This document shows positions 6,555 through 13,847 of a DNA stretch of 13,883 bases, one piece after another. The first letter of the stretch is position 1, and each line of letters opens with the position of its first letter. The stretch is from Christensenellaceae bacterium (GTDB taxonomy: Bacteria > Bacillota > Clostridia > Christensenellales > CAAEEZ01): assembly GCA_020024085.1 (NCBI GenBank), contig JAHHUG010000028.1:1-13883 (forward strand), read 5' to 3'. Both the position numbers and the translations under genes were made by a program. The notes under the pieces were generated by a model, which did not search any database, was not told where the DNA came from, and worked only from the letters and a program-made list of their open reading frames with translations.

Positions 6555-8709
6555 GGTTAATGAATTAAAACAAAAATTAGAACGAACTTTTACTGGTAAT
6601 GACCTTGATAAAGCAATGCAAGCACTTGATATTGCAATCGAGGCACATAACAATCAGTACAGGTTGTCGGGTGAACAATATATTATTCACCCTTGTTCTG
6701 TTGCATTAATTTTGTTGGATTTAGGTTTTGATTCTACAACTATTCAGGCAGCATTGCTTCATGATGTACTTGAAGATACTGATGTTTCAAAGGAAAAATT
6801 ACTTGAACTATTTGGAGAAAAAGTTGTTCAACTTGTTGATGGTGTAACAAAACTTGATAAAATTAAGTTTACATCTCAAGAGGAGGAACAAGCAGAAAAC
6901 TTAAGAAAAATGTTTTTTGCAATCGCTGAAGATGTAAGGGTTCTTATTATTAAACTTGCAGATAGGCTTCATAATATGCGAACTCTTATATATTTGCCAG
7001 AAGATAAAAGATTAAAATTTGCAAGAGAAACTATGGATATTTATGCCCCTCTTGCAAGTAGATTAGGTATTTCTAAGGTAAAATGCGAGCTTGAAGATAT
7101 TGCAATGAGCTATATTTACCCAAAGGAATACAATAATATCAAAGAAGAAATTAAGCTAAATAATGAGGAAAGGCTTAATGTTGTAGATAAAGTATGCGAA
7201 GATATCAAGGTGGAACTAGAAAAGTTGGGTATCAACGGACAAGTTTTTGGTAGAGCAAAGCATATGTATTCAATCTACAAAAAAATGAAAAAACAAAATA
7301 AAACTGTTGACCAAATCTACGACTTAATGGCAGTTAGGGTAATAGTGGATTCAGTTAAGGATTGCTATACTGTTCTTGGTACAATCCATACAAAATGGAA
7401 GCCATTACCAGGTAGGTTTAAGGATTATATAGCAATGCCAAAGCCTAATAGGTATCAATCTTTGCATACAACAGTTGTAACTAGGTTCGGTGCACCTTGC
7501 GAAATTCAAATTAGAACATTTGAAATGAATAGAATCGCAGAGTATGGTGTTGCTGCTCACTGGAAGTATAAAGAGGGCAAAGCCAACAATCCTGTAACCG
7601 AAACCGAGGAAAAGTTAGGTTGGTTAAGAAGTATTCTTGATGAACAAAAGGATATCAAGGATTCTCACGCATTTATGGATACTGTCAAAATGAATATTTT
7701 TACCGATGAGGTATTTGTATTTACCCCAAAGGGCGATGTTTTTAACTTGCCAGAGGGTTCAACAGTTGTCGATTTTGCCTACAATATCCATAGTGCAATA
7801 GGTAATAAATGTGTTGGTGCAAAGGTTAATAATAAAATTGTACCACTTAATACACAGGTTAAAACGGGCGATATTGTTGAGATTTTAACCTCAAATAATG
7901 CAAAAGGTCCTAGCCGTGATTGGTTAAATTTTGTTCGAACAGCAAGTGCGAAAAATAAAATTAGAGGATTTTTCAAAAAAGAGCAAAAGGACGAAAATAT
8001 CAAGCGTGGCAAGGAAATGCTTGAAAAAGAGGCAAAACGAAGAGGCTATGTATTTAGCGAACTTGTCGAAGTGCCTAATGTTTCAAAGTATTTTTCAAAA
8101 AAATTCAGCCTAAATACTATTGATGATTTGTACAATGCAGTAGGTTATGGTGCATTTACTACAAACCAAATTTTGATAAAATTAATTGACCTATTCAACC
8201 AAGAAATGAAGGTCAATAACAAGGAAATTAGCACCGAGCCAACCCTTAATCATAAGAGTAGTGGTGGCGTTGTAATTAATGGTTATGATGACTTTTTGGT
8301 TAGATTATCGCATTGTTGCAATCCAGTTCCAGGAGATAAAATTGTTGGTTATGTGTCTCGTGGTAGAGGTGTTTCTGTCCATTGTGCAGATTGTCCTAAT
8401 GTAAAAAATATGGAGAAGGAAAGGCTTATCCCTGCAAGTTGGGATATGGCAATAAATTCTACATTTACTGCTGCAATTAAGATTGTTTCGGACAATAAGT
8501 CAGGCATACTTAATAGCGTATCTTATACCACAATGAAGCTAAATGTTGAGATTACCGGTGCTAATGTAAGGACTGATAAGGCTCAATCTCTTGCAAACAT
8601 TTTGCTAATTGTTGAAGTGCATACTTTGGACGAATTAGACCAACTTATGACAAAATTAAAATCTATCGAAGGAGTAATTGATGTTACAAGAGCATCAAGT
8701 AATATATAA
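6547..8709 (+). CDS. rel: Bifunctional (p)ppGpp synthetase/hydrolase (long RelA/SpoT homologue)
   Basis: This 720-residue enzyme makes and breaks the stringent-response alarmone (p)ppGpp. The N-terminal HD hydrolase domain keeps RLSGEQYIIHP (39-49), LLHDVLEDT (70-78, His72-Asp73) and KLADRLHNM (136-144), so hydrolysis should be active. The synthetase domain has GRAKHMYSIYKKM (235-247) and the sequence GRFKDYIAMPKPN (289-301). Its RFKD (290-293) is the RxKD form typical of bifunctional Rel enzymes, as opposed to the ExDD form of synthetase-only RelA. A TGS domain (about 386-446), a Cys-containing region (HCCNPVPGD 589-597, then His612, Cys613, Cys616) and a C-terminal ACT domain (about 640-716) complete the usual ribosome-sensing half. 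The ATG follows GAGGG (6536-6540) by 6 nt, inside the recJ end. The stop shares one base with the dtd start (TAATG). Confidence 0.96.
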   Translation: MFEVNELKQKLERTFTGNDLDKAMQALDIAIEAHNNQYRLSGEQYIIHPCSVALILLDLGFDSTTIQAALLHDVLEDTDVSKEKLLELFGEKVVQLVDGVTKLDKIKFTSQEEEQAENLRKMFFAIAEDVRVLIIKLADRLHNMRTLIYLPEDKRLKFARETMDIYAPLASRLGISKVKCELEDIAMSYIYPKEYNNIKEEIKLNNEERLNVVDKVCEDIKVELEKLGINGQVFGRAKHMYSIYKKMKKQNKTVDQIYDLMAVRVIVDSVKDCYTVLGTIHTKWKPLPGRFKDYIAMPKPNRYQSLHTTVVTRFGAPCEIQIRTFEMNRIAEYGVAAHWKYKEGKANNPVTETEEKLGWLRSILDEQKDIKDSHAFMDTVKMNIFTDEVFVFTPKGDVFNLPEGSTVVDFAYNIHSAIGNKCVGAKVNNKIVPLNTQVKTGDIVEILTSNNAKGPSRDWLNFVRTASAKNKIRGFFKKEQKDENIKRGKEMLEKEAKRRGYVFSELVEVPNVSKYFSKKFSLNTIDDLYNAVGYGAFTTNQILIKLIDLFNQEMKVNNKEISTEPTLNHKSSGGVVINGYDDFLVRLSHCCNPVPGDKIVGYVSRGRGVSVHCADCPNVKNMEKERLIPASWDMAINSTFTAAIKIVSDNKSGILNSVSYTTMKLNVEITGANVRTDKAQSLANILLIVEVHTLDELDQLMTKLKSIEGVIDVTRASSNI

Positions 8710-9149
8710 TGAGAACAGTAGTACAACGAGTAAAAAATGCATCTGTTGTAATAGATGGCAAGGATAAAAACGAAATCAATAAAGGACTTATGGTGCTTTG
8801 TGCTTTTGAAGAGGAAGATGATTTAGAAAAAATCAAATATGTTGCTAATAAAATTGTAAATCTTCGTATTTTTAGTGATGATGAAGATAAATTAAACCTA
8901 TCATTGCTAGATATCAAAGGTGATATTTTGATTGTTAGCAATTTTACATTATATGGAAATTGCGATAAAGGTAGAAGACCAAATTTCACAAGGGCTGCAA
9001 AACCTGAAATTAGTGAAAAAATGTATGATGGCTTTGTTGAAGAGGTAAAAACCTATGGTTTAACCGTAAAAACTGGTAAATTTGGTGCAGATATGTTGGT
9101 TGATATCAAAAATGATGGACCGGTTACTGTGATTGTGGAGAGCAAATAA
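8709..9149 (+). CDS. dtd: D-aminoacyl-tRNA deacylase Dtd
   Basis: Dtd removes D-amino acids (and glycine from mischarged tRNA-Ala) from tRNA, guarding translation. The 146-residue length is standard. It starts MRTVVQRV, as the family does, and carries GRRPNF (88-93), TGKFGADM (122-129) and the Gly-Pro motif NDGPVT (135-140). The usual Ser-Gln-x-Thr-Leu motif reads SNFTL here (77-81), a Gln-to-Asn change at position 78. Translation probably depends on coupling to rel, because stop and start overlap as TAATG and no clear Shine-Dalgarno precedes the ATG. Its place after rel is the usual one in Firmicutes. Confidence 0.95.
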   Translation: MRTVVQRVKNASVVIDGKDKNEINKGLMVLCAFEEEDDLEKIKYVANKIVNLRIFSDDEDKLNLSLLDIKGDILIVSNFTLYGNCDKGRRPNFTRAAKPEISEKMYDGFVEEVKTYGLTVKTGKFGADMLVDIKNDGPVTVIVESK

Positions 9150-9778
9150 TGGATTATCAAGTTGTAAATACCTCAATGCTTGCTACTAATACCTACATTA
9201 TATACAATAATGATAGCAAGGAAGCTATTTTAATTGATATCGGCGATAGTGCAAAAGAGGTTGCAAAAATTATTAACGATAAGGGATATACATTAAAATA
9301 TATTCTTATCACACATATGCATTTTGACCATTCAAATGGTGTAAAAGAGCTTGTAGAATTAACTGGTGCAAAGGTTTATATTCCTGCACTTGAGGAAGAT
9401 TTTATTAAATCATTCAAAAATTTAGCTGTCGGTGTAGGCAAAATTTACAATAAATTTACACCCGATGTTTTACTAAAGGGTGGAGAAAAGCTTAATTTGT
9501 GTGGGTTTGAAATTGATGTAATACATACCCCAGGACATACCGTTGGTGGACTTACTTATCTTTTTGATAAGGAAAATATAATGTTTGTAGGCGATACTTT
9601 GTTTAAGGGTAGTTATGGTAGGGTAGACCTTCCAACAGGAAACTTTACCAGCATGCTTGAGAGTATTGAAAAACTTTGTAGTTATGATAAAAATTACTTG
9701 CTTTTATGTGGACACGGCGATAGTACAACACTAGATAAGGAAAAAATTAATAATGGATATAGTAAAAATAACAACTAA
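9149..9778 (+). CDS. Metallo-beta-lactamase-fold hydrolase (glyoxalase II-like)
   Basis: This 209-residue protein is a zinc hydrolase of the MBL fold. The metal site is visible as THMHFDH (55-61, HxHxDH), HTPGH (126-130) with His130, GDT (148-150) with Asp149, and GHG (188-190) with His189. It lacks the C-terminal substrate domain of classical glyoxalase II and matches the short YcbL-like group that often sits between dtd and hemZ in Clostridia. The true substrate is unknown; a thioester such as S-lactoylglutathione is only a guess, and many Clostridia lack glutathione. The start shares one base with the dtd stop (TAATG) and has GGAG (9137-9140) 8 nt upstream. Its last 26 nt overlap hemZ in another frame. 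Confidence 0.9.
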   Translation: MDYQVVNTSMLATNTYIIYNNDSKEAILIDIGDSAKEVAKIINDKGYTLKYILITHMHFDHSNGVKELVELTGAKVYIPALEEDFIKSFKNLAVGVGKIYNKFTPDVLLKGGEKLNLCGFEIDVIHTPGHTVGGLTYLFDKENIMFVGDTLFKGSYGRVDLPTGNFTSMLESIEKLCSYDKNYLLLCGHGDSTTLDKEKINNGYSKNNN

Positions 9779-11195
9779 TGTAGATAATTTTCGTAATGAT
9801 ATAGCTGATGAACTTCGTGCGTTTAATCATAATACAAAAGAATACAAAAACGAGGACGAATATTATAATTTCGAGGTAATATTAGAGGAAAAAGATACCC
9901 TAGAAGTTACTATAAAAACTGATATTTTTGGGAGTTTAGTAGAGGATAAATATACTTATGATTTATGTGGTTCTAAAGATAAATTAGAGGTAAAAAGTCA
10001 TAATAAATTTGCAGTTAAAATATCTACTTATCGTACACTTCAAAAGTTATATAATACCTCTTTACCATATGGTAGTTTAACGGGTATTAGACCTACTAAA
10101 TTATATAGAAAATATGATAATTTAGGGGAGAATGCAAGGAAAATATTTACCGAAAAATATCTTGTAAGCGAGGAGAAAACAAGCCTAATTGCAGATATAG
10201 TTGAACTACAAAAACCATTCCTTAATACAAGCGAAGGTGAGGTTGATGTATTTGTAAATATACCATTTTGTCCTTCAAGGTGCTCATATTGTAGCTTTGT
10301 TAGTACCGATATTTCCAAACAAAGAAAATATGTAAAAGACTATATAAAATGCTTGCAAAATGAAATAAGTATTATAAAAAATATTGTTTTAGAGAATAAT
10401 TATATTGTTCGTGCAGTCTACATTGGTGGTGGTACACCATCATCTTTGGAAGTTGTAGAACTAGAAAGTATTGTAAAACTTTTAGACTTTAATCAAAAAG
10501 AATTTACCGTTGAAGTTGGTAGACCAGATACCATTTCAAAGAGCTTACTAGATATGCTTGAAAAGTACGGTGTAACAAGGATTTCTATTAATCCTCAAAC
10601 ATTCAATCAAACAACGCTTGATAGTATTGGTAGAAGACATACTGTTGAGGAAATCTACAAGGCGTATGAGCTTGCAAGACAGTATAAATTTTTGATAAAT
10701 ATGGACCTTATTGCATTGCTTCCAGGAGAGAGTTACGAGGACTTTTTGCACTCTGTAACCGAAACAATAAAACTTAATCCGGATAATATTACCGTCCATA
10801 CTTTATCATTGAAAAAGGGTTCAAGATTGAACGAGGCAAACTACGATAATAATGAGGGCGACCTTGCTAGTCGAATGGTTGACATTGCAAAAAAACTTGT
10901 TGTGGAGGCAGGCTATAAAGCATATTATATGTATCGTCAAAAAAATATGAGTGGCAACCTTGAAAATACTGGATATTCAAAGGGAAACACAAGTTGCATT
11001 TACAATATTGACATAATGGAGGAAAATACTTCTATTATGGCATGTGGAGCAGGTGCTATTTCAAAAAGATTGTATCAAAGTGAGGATAGGCTTGAAAGAC
11101 TTGCTAATATGAAAAATGCAAAAGAGTATATCGAAAGGTTTGATGATAACATAAAAAAGACTATCGAATTTTGGCAAAAAGACAATAAGAATTGA
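9753..11195 (+). CDS. hemZ: HemZ-type radical-SAM protein (coproporphyrinogen oxidase-like)
   Basis: This 480-residue protein belongs to the HemN/HemW/HemZ radical-SAM family. The N-terminal extension (1-165) contains YGSLTGIRPTKL (106-117), a HemZ signature. The cluster motif is FCPSRCSYCSF (172-182) with Cys173, Cys177 and Cys180, followed by GGGTP (225-229) for SAM binding. YMYRQKNMSGNLENTGYS near residues 392-409 is also typical of HemZ. The residue two after the third Cys is Phe182, where true HemN enzymes have a fourth Cys. Anaerobic coproporphyrinogen oxidation is therefore a historical name and not something this sequence proves, and no other haem gene is in the window. The start follows AAGGAA (9737-9742) by 10 nt, within the end of the preceding gene. 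No convincing terminator follows; the downstream stretch 11196-11265 is AT-rich with only AT-pair hairpins. Confidence 0.93.
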   Translation: MDIVKITTNVDNFRNDIADELRAFNHNTKEYKNEDEYYNFEVILEEKDTLEVTIKTDIFGSLVEDKYTYDLCGSKDKLEVKSHNKFAVKISTYRTLQKLYNTSLPYGSLTGIRPTKLYRKYDNLGENARKIFTEKYLVSEEKTSLIADIVELQKPFLNTSEGEVDVFVNIPFCPSRCSYCSFVSTDISKQRKYVKDYIKCLQNEISIIKNIVLENNYIVRAVYIGGGTPSSLEVVELESIVKLLDFNQKEFTVEVGRPDTISKSLLDMLEKYGVTRISINPQTFNQTTLDSIGRRHTVEEIYKAYELARQYKFLINMDLIALLPGESYEDFLHSVTETIKLNPDNITVHTLSLKKGSRLNEANYDNNEGDLASRMVDIAKKLVVEAGYKAYYMYRQKNMSGNLENTGYSKGNTSCIYNIDIMEENTSIMACGAGAISKRLYQSEDRLERLANMKNAKEYIERFDDNIKKTIEFWQKDNKN

Positions 11196-11265
11196 TATGT
11201 AAGATAGTAGTATTTAATATTTTTGTTTTAAATATAAAATTTATATCAATATGACATAAATATAG

Positions 11266-11294
11266 TTTACATTTTAGTCTAAATTTGATATTAT
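11266..11294 (+). promoter_or_regulatory. Sigma-A-type promoter for rpsO (and probably pnp)
   Basis: A -35 box TTTACA (11266-11271) and a -10 box TATTAT (11289-11294) are 17 bp apart, the ideal spacing for the housekeeping sigma factor. Each differs from consensus at one position (TTGACA, TATAAT). The predicted transcription start is about 11300-11302, giving a leader of roughly 78 nt before the rpsO ATG. It lies in the only long non-coding gap of the window. Confidence 0.75.
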
Positions 11295-11300
11295 ACAAAT

Positions 11301-11372
11301 GTACCTATTTCTAGGTTTTTAAATTTCCTGATTTTTAACTTTGAGATAGGCGAATATAAATTAATTAGGAGA
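11301..11372 (+). promoter_or_regulatory. Structured rpsO leader, candidate S15 autoregulatory pseudoknot
   Basis: Two helices can form by hand pairing. Helix A pairs CCTATTTC (11304-11311) with GAGATAGG (11343-11350), 8 bp with one G-U. Helix B pairs TTTCCTGATT (11324-11333) with AATTAGGAGA (11363-11372), 10 bp with two G-U, and covers the Shine-Dalgarno AGGAG (11367-11371). The strands interleave (A, B, A', B'), so together they are an H-type pseudoknot. A small hairpin ACCTA-TTTC-TAGGT (11303-11316) excludes helix A and could be the alternative state. S15 is known to repress its own mRNA in several bacteria through leader structures, including a pseudoknot in E. coli. Applying that here is inference. 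Confidence 0.5.
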
Positions 11373-11378
11373 ATGAAT

Positions 11379-11645
11379 ATGATTTCAAACGAAAAGAAGC
11401 AACAAATTATCACAAAATATGCTACTCACGAGGGTGACACAGGTTCACCAGAGGTTCAAATTGCTTTATTAACAGCAAGAATTGAGGAATTAAACGCTCA
11501 CCTTGCTACACACAAAAAGGACTTCCACTCTCGTCGTGGTCTATTAAAAATGGTAGGTAAAAGAAGAAATCTTCTTGCTTACTTAAAAGAAAAAGATTTA
11601 AACAGATACAAGGCTTTAATCGAAAGTCTAGGTTTAAGAAAGTAA
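11379..11645 (+). CDS. rpsO: Small ribosomal subunit protein S15
   Basis: S15 binds 16S rRNA early in assembly of the 30S subunit. The 88-residue product contains the family hallmarks HEGDTGSPEVQIALLT (residues 17-32), HKKDFHSRRGLLKMVGKRR and the C-terminal LGLRK. Two in-frame ATGs lie close together. I chose 11379 over 11373 because the AGGAG (11367-11371) is 7 nt from the second but only 1 nt from the first, and because it gives the standard 88-residue length. The gene is followed after 4 nt by a terminator, then by pnp, the usual partner. Confidence 0.96.
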   Translation: MISNEKKQQIITKYATHEGDTGSPEVQIALLTARIEELNAHLATHKKDFHSRRGLLKMVGKRRNLLAYLKEKDLNRYKALIESLGLRK

Positions 11646-11649
11646 TTTT

Positions 11650-11676
11650 TAGGGGGATTTTTCCCCCTATTTTTTT
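11650..11676 (+). terminator. Rho-independent terminator between rpsO and pnp
   Basis: The stem TAGGGGG (11650-11656) pairs with CCCCCTA (11663-11669) around a six-base ATTTTT loop, followed by seven T (11670-11676). It is a strong intrinsic terminator. Since no convincing promoter is visible before pnp, it probably acts as an attenuator giving more rpsO than pnp transcript, with pnp fed by read-through or by a promoter I cannot recognise. Confidence 0.92.
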
Positions 11677-11703
11677 AACGAATGTTAAAAATATTAATTT
11701 TTA

Positions 11704-11748
11704 GCAACTACGGTTGCGTTAGCTCATTCGGGAATTGTTTGAGTTAAT
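11704..11748 (+). promoter_or_regulatory. Tandem hairpins in the pnp leader
   Basis: Hairpin 1 is GCAAC (11704-11708) / GTTGC (11713-11717) closed by a TACG loop; in RNA this is a C(UACG)G tetraloop of the very stable UNCG class. Hairpin 2 begins on the next base: GTTAGCTCA (11718-11726) pairs with TGAGTTAAT (11740-11748), 9 bp with two G-U, around a 13-nt loop. It ends 4 nt before the pnp Shine-Dalgarno (11753-11757). In E. coli the pnp leader is a double-stranded RNase III target used for PNPase autoregulation. A similar role here is inference. Confidence 0.55.
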
Positions 11749-11762
11749 TGTTGGAGGACAGA

Positions 11763-13847
11763 ATGAAAGAAAGTAAAATTTTTACCACTGAAATAGGTGG
11801 AAGAAAAGTTGAAGTTGAGATTGGCGGATATTGTGGCCAAGCCAACGGAGAATGTTTTGTAAAATGTGATGGCACAGTTGTAATGAACAATGTTACTATG
11901 GCAGCTGCTCCAAGAGAGGGTATGGATTTCTTCCCACTTGGATGCGATTTCGAGGAGAAATTATATGCTATTGGTAAAATTCCTGGTGGTTTCAAAAAGA
12001 GAGAGGGTAGACCTAGTGATAAGGCAATCCTTACTTCAAGACTTATTGATAGACCACTTAGACCTATGTTCCCAAAGGGAATGTATAATGATGTAGCAGT
12101 TGTAGCAACAGCTTTATCAGTAAACCCAGATTGCCCACCTGAAGTATATGCAATGCTAGGTACATCTATTGCATTATGTATTTCAGATATCCCATTTGCT
12201 GGACCTACTGCAGCAGTTATTGTTGGTATGGTAGATGGCAAATATGTTATCAACCCAAATAGCGAGCAAAGAGAAAAGAGCAGACTTCATTTGTCTCTTG
12301 CTGGTACAAAAGATGCTATCTTAATGGTTGAGGCTGGTGCTGATATTATTACTGAAGAAGAGATGTTACAAGCTATCCTATTCGGTCACGAGGAAATCAA
12401 AAAAATCTGTGCTTTCGTTGAAGATATAGTTAAAGAAGTAGGTAAGGAAAAGACAGAAGTTAAACTTGATGTTGCAAGCGAGGAAATCGCAACAGCTGTT
12501 CAAGAGTATGTTGGCGACAGAATGGAATATGTTTTTGACACAACCGACCGTCACGAAAGACAAAGAAGAGAAGATGAAATCGGCGAAGAAGTTCAAGAAC
12601 ACTTTGCAGAAATCTTCCCAGACCAAGCTAAATACATTGATGAAGTATTATATAAAATGAAGAAAGCTACTATGAGAGCTAATATCATTGATAAAGGTAT
12701 TAGAGCTGATGGTAGAACACTTGATGAAATTAGACCTATTTGGTGCGAAGCTGGTGTATTACCTAGAACTCATGGTTCTGGTGTATTCACAAGAGGTGAA
12801 ACTCAAGTATTAAACATTTGTACACTTGGCACAATTAGTGAAGTTCAAAAGCTAGAAGGTCTTGATGAGGAAGTATTTAAGAGATATATGCATCACTACA
12901 ACTTCCCACCATATTCAACAGGTGAAGCTAAACCTCTTAAGAGCCCAGGCAGAAGAGAAATCGGTCACGGTGCTTTAGCTGAAAGAGCATTACTTCCAGT
13001 TATCCCATCAGAGATGGACTTCCCATATGCTATTAGAACAGTTTCTGAAGTTTTAAGCTCTAACGGTTCTTCTTCAATGGCAAGTGTTTGTGGTAGTACT
13101 CTAAGCTTAATGGATGCAGGTGTTCCTATTAAAGCCCCAGTAGCAGGTGTTGCAATGGGCTTAATCAAGGACGATGAGAAGGGCAAGGTTGCTATTCTTA
13201 CCGATATCCAAGGTCTTGAGGACTTCCTAGGCGATATGGACTTTAAGGTAGCTGGTACAAAAGATGGTATCACAGCTATTCAAATGGATATTAAGATTAA
13301 AGGTATTGATGAGGATATTCTTCGTACAGCTCTAGCAAAAGCTAAGGTTGGTAGAATGAAGATTATGCAACAAATGCTTGATGTTATCCCTGAACCAAGA
13401 AAGGAACTTTCTCCATACGCTCCAAAGATTATCACATTCAAGATTGATGTTGATAAAATTAAAGATGTTATCGGTACAGGTGGTAAAGTTATCAACAAGA
13501 TTATCGAAGAAACTGGTGTTAAAATTGATATCGACGACGACGGCAATGTATTTATCAGCAGTATTGATATTGATGCTTGCAACAAGGCTAAGTCAATGAT
13601 TGAACTTATTTGTTGCGACCCAGAGGCTGGAGATGTTGTTGAAGGTGAAGTTAAGAGAATCTTAACATTTGGTGCATTCGTTGAATATGCTCCAGGTAAG
13701 GAAGGTTTAATCCACATTTCAAAGCTTTCAAAGGAAAGAGTTGAAAAGGTTGAAGATGTTGTAAACATTGGCGATAAGGTTGTTGCTAAAGTTATCAAAA
13801 TTGATGACAAGGGCAGAGTTGACCTAAAGCTTGTTAAAAAACTTTAA
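11763..13847 (+). CDS. pnp: Polynucleotide phosphorylase (PNPase)
   Basis: PNPase degrades RNA 3' to 5' using phosphate, releasing nucleoside diphosphates, and takes part in mRNA turnover. The 694-residue protein has the full domain set: first RNase PH domain (about 8-215), helical linker (about 220-305), second RNase PH domain (about 310-540), KH domain (about 555-615) and S1 domain (about 622-692). Catalytic-core motifs are intact: HGSGVFTRGETQ (337-348), GRREIGHG (396-403, with Arg397, Arg398 and His402) and EDFLGDMDFKVAGT (486-499, with Asp487 and Asp493). The KH loop is GTGG (571-574) where GPGG is usual, still fitting GxxG. I chose ATG 11763 over an upstream in-frame TTG (11748) because GGAGG (11753-11757) is 5 nt before it and the TTG lies upstream of that site. 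The 36 nt after the stop hold only AT-rich sequence. Confidence 0.97.
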   Translation: MKESKIFTTEIGGRKVEVEIGGYCGQANGECFVKCDGTVVMNNVTMAAAPREGMDFFPLGCDFEEKLYAIGKIPGGFKKREGRPSDKAILTSRLIDRPLRPMFPKGMYNDVAVVATALSVNPDCPPEVYAMLGTSIALCISDIPFAGPTAAVIVGMVDGKYVINPNSEQREKSRLHLSLAGTKDAILMVEAGADIITEEEMLQAILFGHEEIKKICAFVEDIVKEVGKEKTEVKLDVASEEIATAVQEYVGDRMEYVFDTTDRHERQRREDEIGEEVQEHFAEIFPDQAKYIDEVLYKMKKATMRANIIDKGIRADGRTLDEIRPIWCEAGVLPRTHGSGVFTRGETQVLNICTLGTISEVQKLEGLDEEVFKRYMHHYNFPPYSTGEAKPLKSPGRREIGHGALAERALLPVIPSEMDFPYAIRTVSEVLSSNGSSSMASVCGSTLSLMDAGVPIKAPVAGVAMGLIKDDEKGKVAILTDIQGLEDFLGDMDFKVAGTKDGITAIQMDIKIKGIDEDILRTALAKAKVGRMKIMQQMLDVIPEPRKELSPYAPKIITFKIDVDKIKDVIGTGGKVINKIIEETGVKIDIDDDGNVFISSIDIDACNKAKSMIELICCDPEAGDVVEGEVKRILTFGAFVEYAPGKEGLIHISKLSKERVEKVEDVVNIGDKVVAKVIKIDDKGRVDLKLVKKL

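Noticed and set aside
9149..9778. Calling the MBL-fold protein glyoxalase II (gloB)
   Set aside because: The zinc motif fits, but the C-terminal substrate domain of glyoxalase II is absent and nothing in the sequence identifies the substrate.
11191..11250. Inverted repeat ATTGATAT / ATATCAAT and an AT-only hairpin (11211-11234) as a hemZ terminator
   Set aside because: The arms are 44 nt apart or contain only A-T pairs, and no T run follows a GC stem. Such matches are expected by chance in this AT-rich gap.
11373..11378. Upstream ATG of rpsO adding Met-Asn
   Set aside because: It is only 1 nt from the AGGAG, too close for initiation; the second ATG is 7 nt away and gives the standard length.
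11748..11762. In-frame TTG start upstream of the pnp ATG
   Set aside because: The GGAGG Shine-Dalgarno lies downstream of the TTG and 5 nt before the ATG at 11763, and the extra residues match nothing in PNPase N-termini.
11744..12253. Long open frame on the - strand opposite the start of pnp (169 codons)
   Set aside because: It is antisense to strongly conserved PNPase sequence, has Ser/Ile/Pro-rich composition typical of a mirror frame, and shows no recognisable motif. The same reasoning removes the 176-codon - strand frame at 13280-13810.
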